Shown here: in pieces, positions 1 to 8,672 of the stretch
Layout: every line of letters starts with the position of its first letter
How positions within the stretch are numbered: the first letter of the stretch is position 1
Assembly (NCBI RefSeq): GCF_014202935.1
Contig: NZ_JACHHX010000012.1
Span: forward strand, 1-64,000
Reading direction: 5' to 3'
Origin: Rehaibacterium terrae
GTDB taxonomy: Bacteria; Pseudomonadota; Gammaproteobacteria; Xanthomonadales; Xanthomonadaceae
Length of the DNA stretch: 64,000 nucleotides
The notes under the pieces: model-generated
Database searches by the model: none
What the model was told of the DNA's origin: nothing
The model's input: only the letters and a program-made list of their open reading frames with translations
Translations under genes and position numbers: made by a program

Positions 1-175
1 AACAACGACTCCTGAGTGACGTCTGCACCACGCATCCCACACCCTCACTATGGCTGAGGTCGATATCGCAAACAGAGGGCTTGAAAGCAAGCTCTGGCGC
101 GGGAGAATTTCAACAAGCTGCTAGGCGAAAAACACCGCACAAAGCAGACCGAGCGTCCTCCGGGGCGAACTGCCC
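1..175. other. window edge, no gene supported
   Basis: This stretch lies downstream of chpC on the minus strand and runs to the window edge. It looks less GC-rich than the rest. On the minus strand there is a run of five T near 129-133, but I find no convincing hairpin in front of it. Reading frames crossing it have no recognisable protein similarity. Confidence 0.5.
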
Positions 176-646
176 TCAGGCCGCCTGGCCGAGCGCGTCC
201 CGGATCAGCAGTTCGATGCTGTCGAGGTCGGGGATCAGCACCGGCTCGTCCTTGTACAACGCGCGCATGCGCACGCCCAGTGGCGGCGACTTGCCGTCGT
301 CGCTGAGCAGCAGCCCGCTTTCGGGCACCGTGACCAGACGCGGAAAGCCCTGGGTCAGCAGGGCGAAGTAAGGCAGCTTGGGATGGCCGCCGAGGGCCTT
401 GATCACCACCACCTTGGCACCGAACTCGCGCTCCTGTCCGGCCAGCCCGGCCAGGCGCGCGAACGACAGCACCGGCAGCCGCCAGCCCTGCCATGGAATG
501 CGGCCGAGCAGCCAGTCGGGCGCGCCGGGCACGGCCTCGGGCTCGGCATAGGTGATCACCTCGGCCACCGAGGCGTTCGGCAGCAACAGGCGGCCCTCGG
601 TGACTGCGATCAGGACGCCACGGATGTCGGCTTGGGTAGCACTCAT
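176..646 (-). CDS. chpC: CheW-like adaptor ChpC of the pilus chemotaxis system
   Basis: A 156-residue protein made of a single CheW-like beta-barrel domain, expected to couple a chemoreceptor to the ChpA kinase in the cytoplasm. Typical features are the segment PDWLLGRIPWQGWRLPVLSF (about residues 43-62), which matches the conserved core where CheW proteins carry a G-x-x-x-x-R-G-x-x-x-P-V-x-x-L pattern, and the C-terminal helix. A longer open frame extends upstream through chpB, but the ATG at 646 gives the family length and lies 7 bp after the chpB stop. It is the last gene of the pilG-pilH-pilI-pilJ-chpA-chpB-chpC row. PilI is the other CheW-type adaptor here; ChpC in Pseudomonas is thought to serve additional receptors. 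Name based on position and fold. Confidence 0.85.
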   Translation of the reverse strand: MSATQADIRGVLIAVTEGRLLLPNASVAEVITYAEPEAVPGAPDWLLGRIPWQGWRLPVLSFARLAGLAGQEREFGAKVVVIKALGGHPKLPYFALLTQGFPRLVTVPESGLLLSDDGKSPPLGVRMRALYKDEPVLIPDLDSIELLIRDALGQAA

Positions 647-653
647 CGGATTC

Positions 654-2306
654 TCATGCGGACCAATGCTGCACTGCGCGCATGGCCAGCTCGGCCGGCG
701 CGGCGATGACGAAGCCTTGCTGATGCAGCGCCGAGGCGGCCTTGCCGTCGAAGCAGGTGGCCGGGTCCTGCGCCAGCGCCAGCGCGCCGTTCGCGGCCAG
801 TGCAGCGATGGGCCCGACCACGTCCGGGTCGGCGCCGCTGAGCACCACCACCACCACGTCGCGTCCGAACACGGCCAAGGTCTCGACCAGCGAGACCGGC
901 GTCGCCTCGCCCTCGACGAAGGCCGGCGGGTCGCCGTCGACCGCCTCCAGCGCCACCCGCGAAGGCAGGATCGCCACCTCGCCGACCCTCGCCTGCGCAC
1001 CGGGCTCGGCCAGGTAGACGGGCAGTCGGCTGGCACGCGCCATCTGCGGCGCGAGACGGTCGTGGTTGCCGGCTTCCAGCTGCTGATGCACCAGCACCGG
1101 CACCGGCAGGCGCTCGGGCAGGGCGCCGAGGAACTGGCGTACGCCGTCCGGCCCGCCCACCCCCGACACCAGCAGGATGGCGCCGCGCGCCTCGCCGGCG
1201 ACCACGGGTCCATCGGTGAGGCCAAAGCCGCTGAGCATGTCCTCGAAACTCAGGGCTGGTGCTGGTGCTGGCGCGGCGGCCGGCGCCGAAGCCGACGCCG
1301 TACCGGCGGCTGCCGGCGCAGACGTCCCGTTTCCGGCCGGTCGCGCCTGCGTCATCGATTCGCTCTCATCGTCCAGCGGCACCAGTTCGAGCGCGCCGAA
1401 CAGCGAGGCGCCGTTGCCTGCGCCCGCTGTGTCGCCCGAGGCAGGCGCCGCCTCAGCCTCGCGGGAGGGCGACGGCTCGTCATCGCCGGCAGCGGAGGGA
1501 TGGCCGCTCGCCGACTGCGCCTCGTCGGCGCCGGGCATGGCGGAAAAATCGACCCGCTCGCCGCTCGCGCCCAGCTCGAGCGCGCGCTCCAGCGCCTGCA
1601 GGTCGGCATCAAGCTCGAACGTGGCGGCATCCGCTTCGGCCGACGGTGCCGGCATCGACGCACGCCAGGTCCCGACGCCGACATCGCGACCGAAGGCGCT
1701 GTCGATTTCGTCCAGATCGAGCCCGAGCGCCTCGGCGTCCAGCGTCTCGACTTCGAGCCCGGCATCGTCGGGCATCGATCCGTCGCCGTCGTCGCCCAGC
1801 TCGGTCAACAGCGGCCCGGACGGCACATCGGCGGCCATCTCGGCGGTGTCGCGGGTGTAGTCCTCCAGGCGCGCATCGGCCATCAGTTCGGCCGGTGTCG
1901 GCGGCGCGCCGGGCTGCGGCAGCGGGTAGCGATCCGGTACGCGCTCGGCTTCGGCCGGCGGTGGCGGCAGCAGGTCGCCGGCGCGCATCACCTTGCTGGC
2001 GAGGTGTCGCGCCCAGCGTGCCAGATCCCAGCCGGACAGCCGGCGGGTGACCTCGGCCTCGTCGAACACGACGTTGATCGACGGATCGTCGAGCAACCCG
2101 TCCCAGCGATCGAGCTGTTCCTCCATCGCCGAGTCGAGGCTGATCACCAGTACGCCGGGGCGGGTGTCTCCCACCGTCCCGGGATCCAGTTCGACCGGAT
2201 CGCCTTCGACGACGATATCGGCGCCCAGATCGGCCAGCGCTCGGCGGAGATGATCGCGGGCCTCGCCCGCGCGCCCCAGCAGGGCGATCCGCAGACCCTC
2301 AGGCAT
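654..2306 (-). CDS. chpB: CheB-like methylesterase homologue ChpB
   Basis: A 550-residue protein overlapping the chpA stop by 8 bp. Residues 1 to about 105 resemble a degenerate receiver domain without a clear acidic pocket. A long acidic, Ala/Ser/Pro-rich low-complexity linker follows (about 110-365). The last 180 residues align with the CheB methylesterase domain. The aspartate of the CheB G-M-G-x-D-G loop is kept (LSGADPD) and the histidine is plausible (VLVHQQ). The nucleophile motif, normally G-A-S-T-G-G, reads V-S-G-V-G-G, so by my alignment the serine is one position early and the usual position is Gly. The protein is longer than the roughly 340-350 residues usual for CheB/ChpB because of the linker. 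No pilK (CheR methyltransferase) is adjacent. Identity from position and fold is good; catalytic activity is uncertain. Confidence 0.8.
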   Translation of the reverse strand: MPEGLRIALLGRAGEARDHLRRALADLGADIVVEGDPVELDPGTVGDTRPGVLVISLDSAMEEQLDRWDGLLDDPSINVVFDEAEVTRRLSGWDLARWARHLASKVMRAGDLLPPPPAEAERVPDRYPLPQPGAPPTPAELMADARLEDYTRDTAEMAADVPSGPLLTELGDDGDGSMPDDAGLEVETLDAEALGLDLDEIDSAFGRDVGVGTWRASMPAPSAEADAATFELDADLQALERALELGASGERVDFSAMPGADEAQSASGHPSAAGDDEPSPSREAEAAPASGDTAGAGNGASLFGALELVPLDDESESMTQARPAGNGTSAPAAAGTASASAPAAAPAPAPALSFEDMLSGFGLTDGPVVAGEARGAILLVSGVGGPDGVRQFLGALPERLPVPVLVHQQLEAGNHDRLAPQMARASRLPVYLAEPGAQARVGEVAILPSRVALEAVDGDPPAFVEGEATPVSLVETLAVFGRDVVVVVLSGADPDVVGPIAALAANGALALAQDPATCFDGKAASALHQQGFVIAAPAELAMRAVQHWSA

Positions 2307-5300
2307 GACCGCGCACCGGTCCGACCAGATCGAACACGTTGCTCATCAGTTCCGCCTCCTGATAGGGCTTGCCGAGGTAACGGTTGACGCCGATCTCGAA
2401 GGCGCGCTGACGATGCTTCTCGCCGCTGCGCGAGGTGATCATGACGATCGGCACGGCACGCAACCGCGCGTCGTTGCGCATATGAGTGGCCAGTTCGTAG
2501 CCGTCCATGCGCGGCATCTCGATGTCGAGCAGCATCAGGTCGGGCACGCGCTCGGCCATCTTCTCGATCGCGTCGACGCCGTCCTTCGCGGTGACCACCT
2601 CGAAGTTGTGGCGTTCGAGCACGCGGCTGGTGACCTTGCGCATGGTGATGGAGTCATCGACCACCATGACCAGGGGCACGCGGCGCACATCGGCCATCGA
2701 CACCGGTGCCTCGCCGACCGGCGCCAACGCCTGCCGGCGCACCAGCGGCGCGATGTCGAGGATCACCACCACGCTGCCGTCGCCCATCACGGTGGCGCCG
2801 AAGATGCCCGGAATCGAGCTGACCTGCGGGCCGACCGGCTTGACCACGATCTCGCGGCTGCCGATCACCTGATCGATGCAGATCGCGGTGCGCACGTCGC
2901 CGGAGCGGGTGAGGAGCAGCGGCATCTGCAGGCTCTCCTGCGCCTTGGCGCTGGCGTGGCCGAGCAGACGGCCGAGGTCGTGGATCGCGTAGTCCTCGCC
3001 GGCGTAGCGGTACACCGGGCGCTCCTGCACCAGCTGGGCTTCCAGCTCCTGGCGGGAGATGCGGCCGACGCCCTGCACCGAGGCGATCGGCACCGCATAG
3101 CTGGTCTCGCCGATGCGCACGAACACGGCCTGGGTGACCGCCAGCGTGAACGGCAGCCGGATCGTGAAGGTGCTGCCCTGCCCCGGCTTGGAGGCGATCT
3201 GCAACGAGCCGCCGAGCTGGCGGATCTCGCTGTGCACCACGTCCATGCCGACGCCGCGACCGGCCAGGCGATTGACCGTCTCGGCAGTGGAGAAACCGGT
3301 CTCCAGAATGAAGCCGTACAGCTGCTGCTCGCCGACCTGCGCCTCCGGATCGAGCAGACCGCGCTCGACGGCCTTGCGACGGATCGCCTCCGCATCGAGG
3401 CCGCGACCGTCGTCGCTGACGCTGATGACGACTTCAGAGCCCTCGCGCGCGACCGTGACCCTGACCGTCCCCTCCTCCGGCTTGCCGGCGCGCCGGCGCT
3501 CATTCGGCGACTCCAGGCCATGGGCGACGGCGTTGCGCAGCATGTGCTCCAGCGGCGCGGTCATGCGCTCGAGCACGTTGCGGTCCATTTCGCCCTGCGC
3601 GCCCTCGACACGCAGCTGCACCTGCTTGCCGGTCTCGGCGGCGGCCTGGCGCAGCACGCGGCGCAGGCGCGGCACCAGCGCGTCGAACGGCACCATGCGC
3701 GTGCGCATGAGGCCTTCCTGCAGGTCGGAGCTGACCCGCGACTGCTGCAGCAGCAGGGTTTCGTGCTGGCGGGTGAGATCGTCGAGCACGTCCTGCAGGC
3801 TGGCCAGGTCGGCGGCCGACTCGGCCAGCGCGCGGGTGAGCTGCTGCAGGGTCGAGAAGCGGTCGAGCTCGAGCGGGTCGAAGCTTTCGTCGGTGTCGTC
3901 GTGCTCGCGCTGGTAGCGGGCGATGATCTGCGCCTCGGTCTCGATCTCGAGCTTGCGCAGCTGGTCGCGCAGGCGGCCGGTGGTCTGGTCGAGTTCACCG
4001 AGGTTGCTGCGGAAGGCGCCGAGCTGCTGCTCCAGCCGGGCGCGGTAGATCGCCACCTCGCCGGCGTAGTTGACCAGGCGGTCGAGCAGGTCGGCGCGGA
4101 TGCGCACCAGCTCCTGGGGCGCACGGGTGCCGCCGATGTCGTCCTCGTCCGGCAGCGCATCGGCGTGCAGCGGCGCCGACAGCGGCGGCAAGGGCCTGGC
4201 CGCCCCGCCCGGCGTCGACAGCGGCGCGGTCGCGGCCGCCGGCGGACGGGCGTGAACCAGGGCCTCGACCTGTCCGATCAGGGTGGCCGGCAGCGCCACG
4301 GCCAGGCGGCGGGCGACTCGCTGGACCATGCCGTGAAGCCGGTCGAAGCCGCGCTCGAGCAGGTTCAAGCCATCCTTGTCCAGCTCGCGGCGATTCTCGG
4401 CCACGGCCTCCAGCAGCGACTCCATGGCGTGACCGAGCTCGCCGACCGCCTGGATGCCGGCCATGCGCGCACCGCCCTTGAGCGTGTGCAGGTCGCGCTG
4501 CAGGGCGATGACCGGCTCGCGCTCGGACGGGTTCTCGCGCAGCAGGGCGAGCTGGCCGTCGGCATGGTCGAGCAGGTCGGCGGACTCCTCCAGGAAGATG
4601 TCGAGCAGATCCGGATCGATGTCGCTCATGTCGAGCGGCGCGTCCGGATCCGGGTCGTCGGCATGCACGGCCAGTGCGACGTCCCCCAATGCACTAGCAG
4701 CGCGTGCGGGCTCGACCGCTTCGGCTTCGACCGCCTCGGCTTCGACCGCTTCGGCTTCGACCGGCTCGGTTTCGACCGCCTCGGTTTCGACCGCCTCGGT
4801 TTCGACCGCCTCGGTTTCGGCCGGCTCGACTTCGGCCGGCTCGACTTCGGCCGGCTCGACTTCGGCCGGCTCGGCTTCGACCGCCTCGGCTTCGACCGCC
4901 TCGGCTTCGGCCGCCTCGGCTTCGACCGCTTCGGCTTCGACCGCCTCGGCTTCGGCCGCCTCGGCTTCGACCGCCTCGGCTTCGACCGCCTCGGCTTCGG
5001 CCGCCTCGGCTTCGGCCGCCTCGGCTTCGACCGGCTTGGTTTCGACCGCTTCGACTTCGGCCGGCTCGACTTCGGCCGGCTCGGTTTCGACCGCTGCGGT
5101 CTCGACGGTCTCGGCCTCGGCCGGCGCTCCGCCGGAAGCGGTGTTCCCGCGCGCCTCCGCAGCGAACAGCGCCGCCAGCTCGGCCGCCTCTTCCTCCGTG
5201 TAGCCGGCGAAGGGGTCCGCCTCCGACATCGGCGGCCGGGCCGGCTCGTCGGCTTCGGGCGGCGAACCGGCAAGCTCTTCGCCGGCGCTCATGGCCTCGA

Positions 5301-8300
5301 TCGCGCGCTCGAGATCCTCGTCGCGCGTGGCGCTGTCGTCCGGGGTTTCCGCGACGGCGGCGGTCGATCCGGCGTGCGTCGCGGACCCGGCGCCGGCTTC
5401 CGCGGCGACTCCGGAGGCGGCGTCCGGCTCGGCGGCGACCGGCTCCGTCGCAGCCGTGGCCGGCGGCGACATGTCGTCCGCGGGCAGTTCGGGCAAGGCG
5501 GAGGTGTCCGGGGCTTCCAGGTCGACCACGCGCGGCAGCAGCGCTTCGGCCTCTTCGTGCTCCTCCGGCTCCCAGCCGGGCAGCGTCGGGCGTTGCGGCT
5601 CGGGCAGGGTGTCGCGCTCGGCGGCCATGCGCGCCGGCAGATCGCCCAGTGCCGGCAGTACCGGCCGGGTGCGCTCCAGGGCCGCGATGACCCGCCGGAT
5701 CGCGTCCGCCGCCTCGGCCACCAGCGCCACCCCCCGCGGCGAGGGCAGGCTGGAATGCGCGAGCAGCCGCTTGATATAGCTCTCCAGCGGCGCGGTGACT
5801 TCGGTGATCAGCGGCACCTCGGTCATGGCGAAGGCGCCGTTGGTCGTATGCACGGCGCGCAACAGCGCGTCGCTGGCCGCGACCGGGCCACTCGCGCATT
5901 GGTCCAGCCAGCCCTGGATGGTCTGCAGGTGGCCGGCGACCTCGACCTTCAGTATCTCCAGCAGCACCGGATCGACCGCAGCCACGACCCCGCTGGACTC
6001 GTCCTCGGCGGCCGCCTCGGGCGCGGGCTCTGCCGCCGCCGTGGCGGGCGACGCCGGCTCGGCGAGCGGCGGCTCGTCGTCCGCGGCGACCTCGACCGGC
6101 GGCACCACCATGCCCTCGGGCAGCACTTCTTCACCGGCGACGAAGCGGTCGGCGGCGTCCTGGATGGCGGCGAGGTCGGCAACGAGCGCCTGCTCGCCAC
6201 GCAGCGCGGCGTGCAGCTGCGGCAGCGCGCGGTGGGCGGCATCCAGCAGCGCGACCATCGCCGGGCTGGCCTGGCGGGTGCCGTCGAGCACCCGGTTGAG
6301 CATGTTCTCGATCTTCCAGCTGAATTCGCCCAGGGTGAGCGCGCCGACCAGGCGGCCGCTGCCCTTGAGGGTGTGGAACACGCGCCGGATCGAGCGCAGC
6401 AGCTCCAGGTTCTCCGGCTGGCTGCGCCAGGACGGCAGCAGGCGGTCGAGGTTGGCGATCTCCTCCTGGAACTCCTCCAGGAAGACCTCGCGGATCTCGT
6501 CGTCGATGTCCTCGATGGCGCTGTCGAAGCCACCGGTGACCGGTGCCGGCACGGGTGTGGCGGGCGGAGCTTCCGCAGAGGCCGCTCGCGTCGGCGCCGC
6601 CTGGCTGGATTCGATGGCGGCCGGAGCGGCTTCGCCGGCGACCTCGGCGGCCTCGGCGACCTCGGTGGCCTGGGCGGCCTCGGCGGGCCGATCGGGGACC
6701 GCTGCGGCGTCCGCGTCGGCGGCAGGTGCGGGCGCCTCGCGCAGGGCATCATCCGCGGCGGTCGGCGGCGTGAACGTCGCGACCGGCCCGTCGGTCGTCG
6801 TCGCGCTCGTCCCATCGGGTGCGGACGCAGCCGGCGACGGCGCAACCGTCGGCGTGGCGGCGCTGGCGGGTGGCGGCGCCTCGGCCCTGGCGGACGCGGG
6901 AAGCGGCCAGTAGCCCAGCGAAGCCAGGCTGTCGCGGGCGATCGTCAGGATGCTGTCGCGGCGGGCGCGGTGGTCGCGCAGCGCCTCCAGGTAGTACTCG
7001 ATGCTGGTCAGCGCATCGGCCAGCGTGTCGAGCTGTCGCGCGTCGGGGACGCGCCTGTGGTCGAGCAGCTCGATGCGGGTGAAACGCTCGATGCCACGCA
7101 GGTAGGCCGGCGCCTCTTCCAGCTCGAGGATGCGCAGCGCGCCGGCCACTTCGTCGAGCAGCCGCGGCACGTCGGCCAGCTGGTTGGCATCCCAGCTGGT
7201 TTCGACATAGGCGACGAAGGCCTGGCGGACCAGCGAGAAGTCGGAGATGGCCTCCTTGATGACCGCGTCGAGCAGACGCTGCGCCTCCGCGCCCGGCAAC
7301 GGCGCGCCGGGACCGACGTGGATGTCGGATTCCGGCTGGCCCAGCCGGGCCACCTGGTCGTCCAGCGAGGCCTCGACGTAGAGCAGGGCGCCGGCGATGT
7401 CGAGCAGGGTGGTCTCGTCGGCCGGGCGTGATCCGCCCGCGACTGCGGCGATGGCGTCGCGCTGTTCCTGCACCACCCGGCGCGGCACGCCCAGGCCGAG
7501 CATGCCGAGGGTGTCGGCCACGCGATCGAGCACCTCGGTCTGGGCGGAAAGGTCGGTATCGGAGCCGCCGCCGCGCAGGTGCAGGTCGAGCACGTCCTTG
7601 ACCCGCAGCAAATCTTCCTTGATCGCGGCCGACACCGTGTCGAGCAGCTCGCGGTTGTGGCCGGTCATGCTGCTCTGCGCATGCTCCAGTTCGGACTGGC
7701 TGGGCACGTAGCGGTTGAGCTGGAATACCTCGCGCATCTCGCCGATGCGGCCGTGGTCGGTCGGGGCGTGGGCGACGAAGTAGAGCAGCTGGCGGGTCAG
7801 TTCCAGCGGCGGGTCGCTGCGGAAGGCCGCCTCGCCGCCGTCGGCAAGCCGCTTGATCTCGCGCTCGACACGGGCCAGCGCCTGTTTCAGCGGCTTGGAG
7901 GCTTCGAAGGCGCCCGCCTGCAGCGCCTCGAGCGTGCCGGCCGCAACCCAGAACAGCCGGCGCGCGGATTCGGCGCGAACCACGCCGACCAGTCGGTCGC
8001 ACACGGCGGCCAGGGCGGAGATGGTGTCCGGGTTCTCGCCGTTCTTCAGCCAGCGCAGCAGCGCAGACTGGAACTGCACGCGCAGCACCTCGGCCTGGTC
8101 GCGCAGCACCGCCTCGGGCAGCGGCGCATCCGGGCCGCGCGCACTGGCGGGCAGCTCGGCATCCAGCACGGGCGAGAACAGCACGCTTTCCGGGACGCCC
8201 TGTTCGCCGCGTGCGGCGCGCAATTCGTTGAGCAGCGGCAGCAGGACGATCGGGACGTCCTTGTGCCCGCTCTGCAGGCGTTCCAGGTAGTCGGGCAGCT

Positions 8301-8598
8301 GCACGATGCCGCGCATCAGCACGGTGTAGGCCTCATCGCGGTCGGCCACCGCCCCGGCGGCCAGGGCACGGGCGAGATGCTCCATCTCCTCGGCGACCAT
8401 CGCGGCGCCGTAGAGCTCGACCATGCGCAAGGTGCCGCTGACCTGATGCAGGAAGCCGGCGCAGGCGCGGATCCAGTTCGGATCGCCCGGCGTCTCGACG
8501 TGCGCCTCCAGGGCATGCCTGGCCTGGCGCAACGTCTCGTCCAGCTCGGGCTTGACCCAGCCGAGGGTGATGTGATCGATGTCGTCGTGCAGCCTCAT
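2299..8598 (-). CDS. chpA: hybrid chemotaxis histidine kinase ChpA/PilL
   Basis: A 2099-residue CheA-type kinase controlling type IV pilus twitching. In order: an N-terminal FimL/Hpt-like helical region (1 to about 560); an Ala/Pro linker; an Hpt domain with HTLKGSGR near residue 741; an Hpt-like domain with HTTNGAF near 915; an acidic linker with a 5-residue repeat (about 1163-1296); an Hpt domain with HTLKGGARM near 1369; the dimerisation helices (about 1470-1560); the CheA ATPase domain with the N-box HMLRNAVAHGLESP near 1686 and DDGRGLD near 1733; a CheW-like domain (about 1815-1950); and a C-terminal receiver with the phospho-acceptor Asp in LLDIEMPRMDG near 2028. It lies between pilJ (74-bp gap) and chpB (8-bp overlap). 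Pseudomonas ChpA likewise has several Hpt modules and a terminal receiver; the number of intact phosphorylation sites here looks lower. Confidence 0.95.
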   Translation of the reverse strand: MRLHDDIDHITLGWVKPELDETLRQARHALEAHVETPGDPNWIRACAGFLHQVSGTLRMVELYGAAMVAEEMEHLARALAAGAVADRDEAYTVLMRGIVQLPDYLERLQSGHKDVPIVLLPLLNELRAARGEQGVPESVLFSPVLDAELPASARGPDAPLPEAVLRDQAEVLRVQFQSALLRWLKNGENPDTISALAAVCDRLVGVVRAESARRLFWVAAGTLEALQAGAFEASKPLKQALARVEREIKRLADGGEAAFRSDPPLELTRQLLYFVAHAPTDHGRIGEMREVFQLNRYVPSQSELEHAQSSMTGHNRELLDTVSAAIKEDLLRVKDVLDLHLRGGGSDTDLSAQTEVLDRVADTLGMLGLGVPRRVVQEQRDAIAAVAGGSRPADETTLLDIAGALLYVEASLDDQVARLGQPESDIHVGPGAPLPGAEAQRLLDAVIKEAISDFSLVRQAFVAYVETSWDANQLADVPRLLDEVAGALRILELEEAPAYLRGIERFTRIELLDHRRVPDARQLDTLADALTSIEYYLEALRDHRARRDSILTIARDSLASLGYWPLPASARAEAPPPASAATPTVAPSPAASAPDGTSATTTDGPVATFTPPTAADDALREAPAPAADADAAAVPDRPAEAAQATEVAEAAEVAGEAAPAAIESSQAAPTRAASAEAPPATPVPAPVTGGFDSAIEDIDDEIREVFLEEFQEEIANLDRLLPSWRSQPENLELLRSIRRVFHTLKGSGRLVGALTLGEFSWKIENMLNRVLDGTRQASPAMVALLDAAHRALPQLHAALRGEQALVADLAAIQDAADRFVAGEEVLPEGMVVPPVEVAADDEPPLAEPASPATAAAEPAPEAAAEDESSGVVAAVDPVLLEILKVEVAGHLQTIQGWLDQCASGPVAASDALLRAVHTTNGAFAMTEVPLITEVTAPLESYIKRLLAHSSLPSPRGVALVAEAADAIRRVIAALERTRPVLPALGDLPARMAAERDTLPEPQRPTLPGWEPEEHEEAEALLPRVVDLEAPDTSALPELPADDMSPPATAATEPVAAEPDAASGVAAEAGAGSATHAGSTAAVAETPDDSATRDEDLERAIEAMSAGEELAGSPPEADEPARPPMSEADPFAGYTEEEAAELAALFAAEARGNTASGGAPAEAETVETAAVETEPAEVEPAEVEAVETKPVEAEAAEAEAAEAEAVEAEAVEAEAAEAEAVEAEAVEAEAAEAEAVEAEAVEAEPAEVEPAEVEPAEVEPAETEAVETEAVETEAVETEPVEAEAVEAEAVEAEAVEPARAASALGDVALAVHADDPDPDAPLDMSDIDPDLLDIFLEESADLLDHADGQLALLRENPSEREPVIALQRDLHTLKGGARMAGIQAVGELGHAMESLLEAVAENRRELDKDGLNLLERGFDRLHGMVQRVARRLAVALPATLIGQVEALVHARPPAAATAPLSTPGGAARPLPPLSAPLHADALPDEDDIGGTRAPQELVRIRADLLDRLVNYAGEVAIYRARLEQQLGAFRSNLGELDQTTGRLRDQLRKLEIETEAQIIARYQREHDDTDESFDPLELDRFSTLQQLTRALAESAADLASLQDVLDDLTRQHETLLLQQSRVSSDLQEGLMRTRMVPFDALVPRLRRVLRQAAAETGKQVQLRVEGAQGEMDRNVLERMTAPLEHMLRNAVAHGLESPNERRRAGKPEEGTVRVTVAREGSEVVISVSDDGRGLDAEAIRRKAVERGLLDPEAQVGEQQLYGFILETGFSTAETVNRLAGRGVGMDVVHSEIRQLGGSLQIASKPGQGSTFTIRLPFTLAVTQAVFVRIGETSYAVPIASVQGVGRISRQELEAQLVQERPVYRYAGEDYAIHDLGRLLGHASAKAQESLQMPLLLTRSGDVRTAICIDQVIGSREIVVKPVGPQVSSIPGIFGATVMGDGSVVVILDIAPLVRRQALAPVGEAPVSMADVRRVPLVMVVDDSITMRKVTSRVLERHNFEVVTAKDGVDAIEKMAERVPDLMLLDIEMPRMDGYELATHMRNDARLRAVPIVMITSRSGEKHRQRAFEIGVNRYLGKPYQEAELMSNVFDLVGPVRGHA
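4711..5110 (-). repeat. 15-bp tandem repeat inside chpA (V/A-E-A-E-A linker)
   Basis: About 26 copies of a 15-bp unit occur in frame on the chpA strand and encode five-residue units such as VEAEA, AEAEA, VETEA and AEVEP. On the plus strand the unit reads ttcgaccgcctcggc with small changes. Because 15 is a multiple of 3, copy-number change keeps the chpA frame. The peptide is strongly acidic and probably an extended or helical linker between the second and third Hpt modules. This is a coding minisatellite, not a CRISPR array: there are no unique spacers. Confidence 0.9.
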
Positions 8599-8672
8599 GC
8601 CAGGATTCCGTCAGCGCACGGTGCCGTACCAGCGGCGCGATCCCGTGCCATGCCCGCCTCCGAAGGTTCCGG

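Noticed and set aside
4711-5110. Possible CRISPR array
   Set aside because: Unit length is 15 bp with no spacers, the repeat is in frame with chpA and varies only by single bases.
2305-7431. A plus-strand open frame of about 1700 codons antisense to chpA
   Set aside because: It is the mirror of a GC-rich gene: the codon composition is driven by the chpA third positions, no domain is recognisable, and chpA has a full set of kinase motifs.
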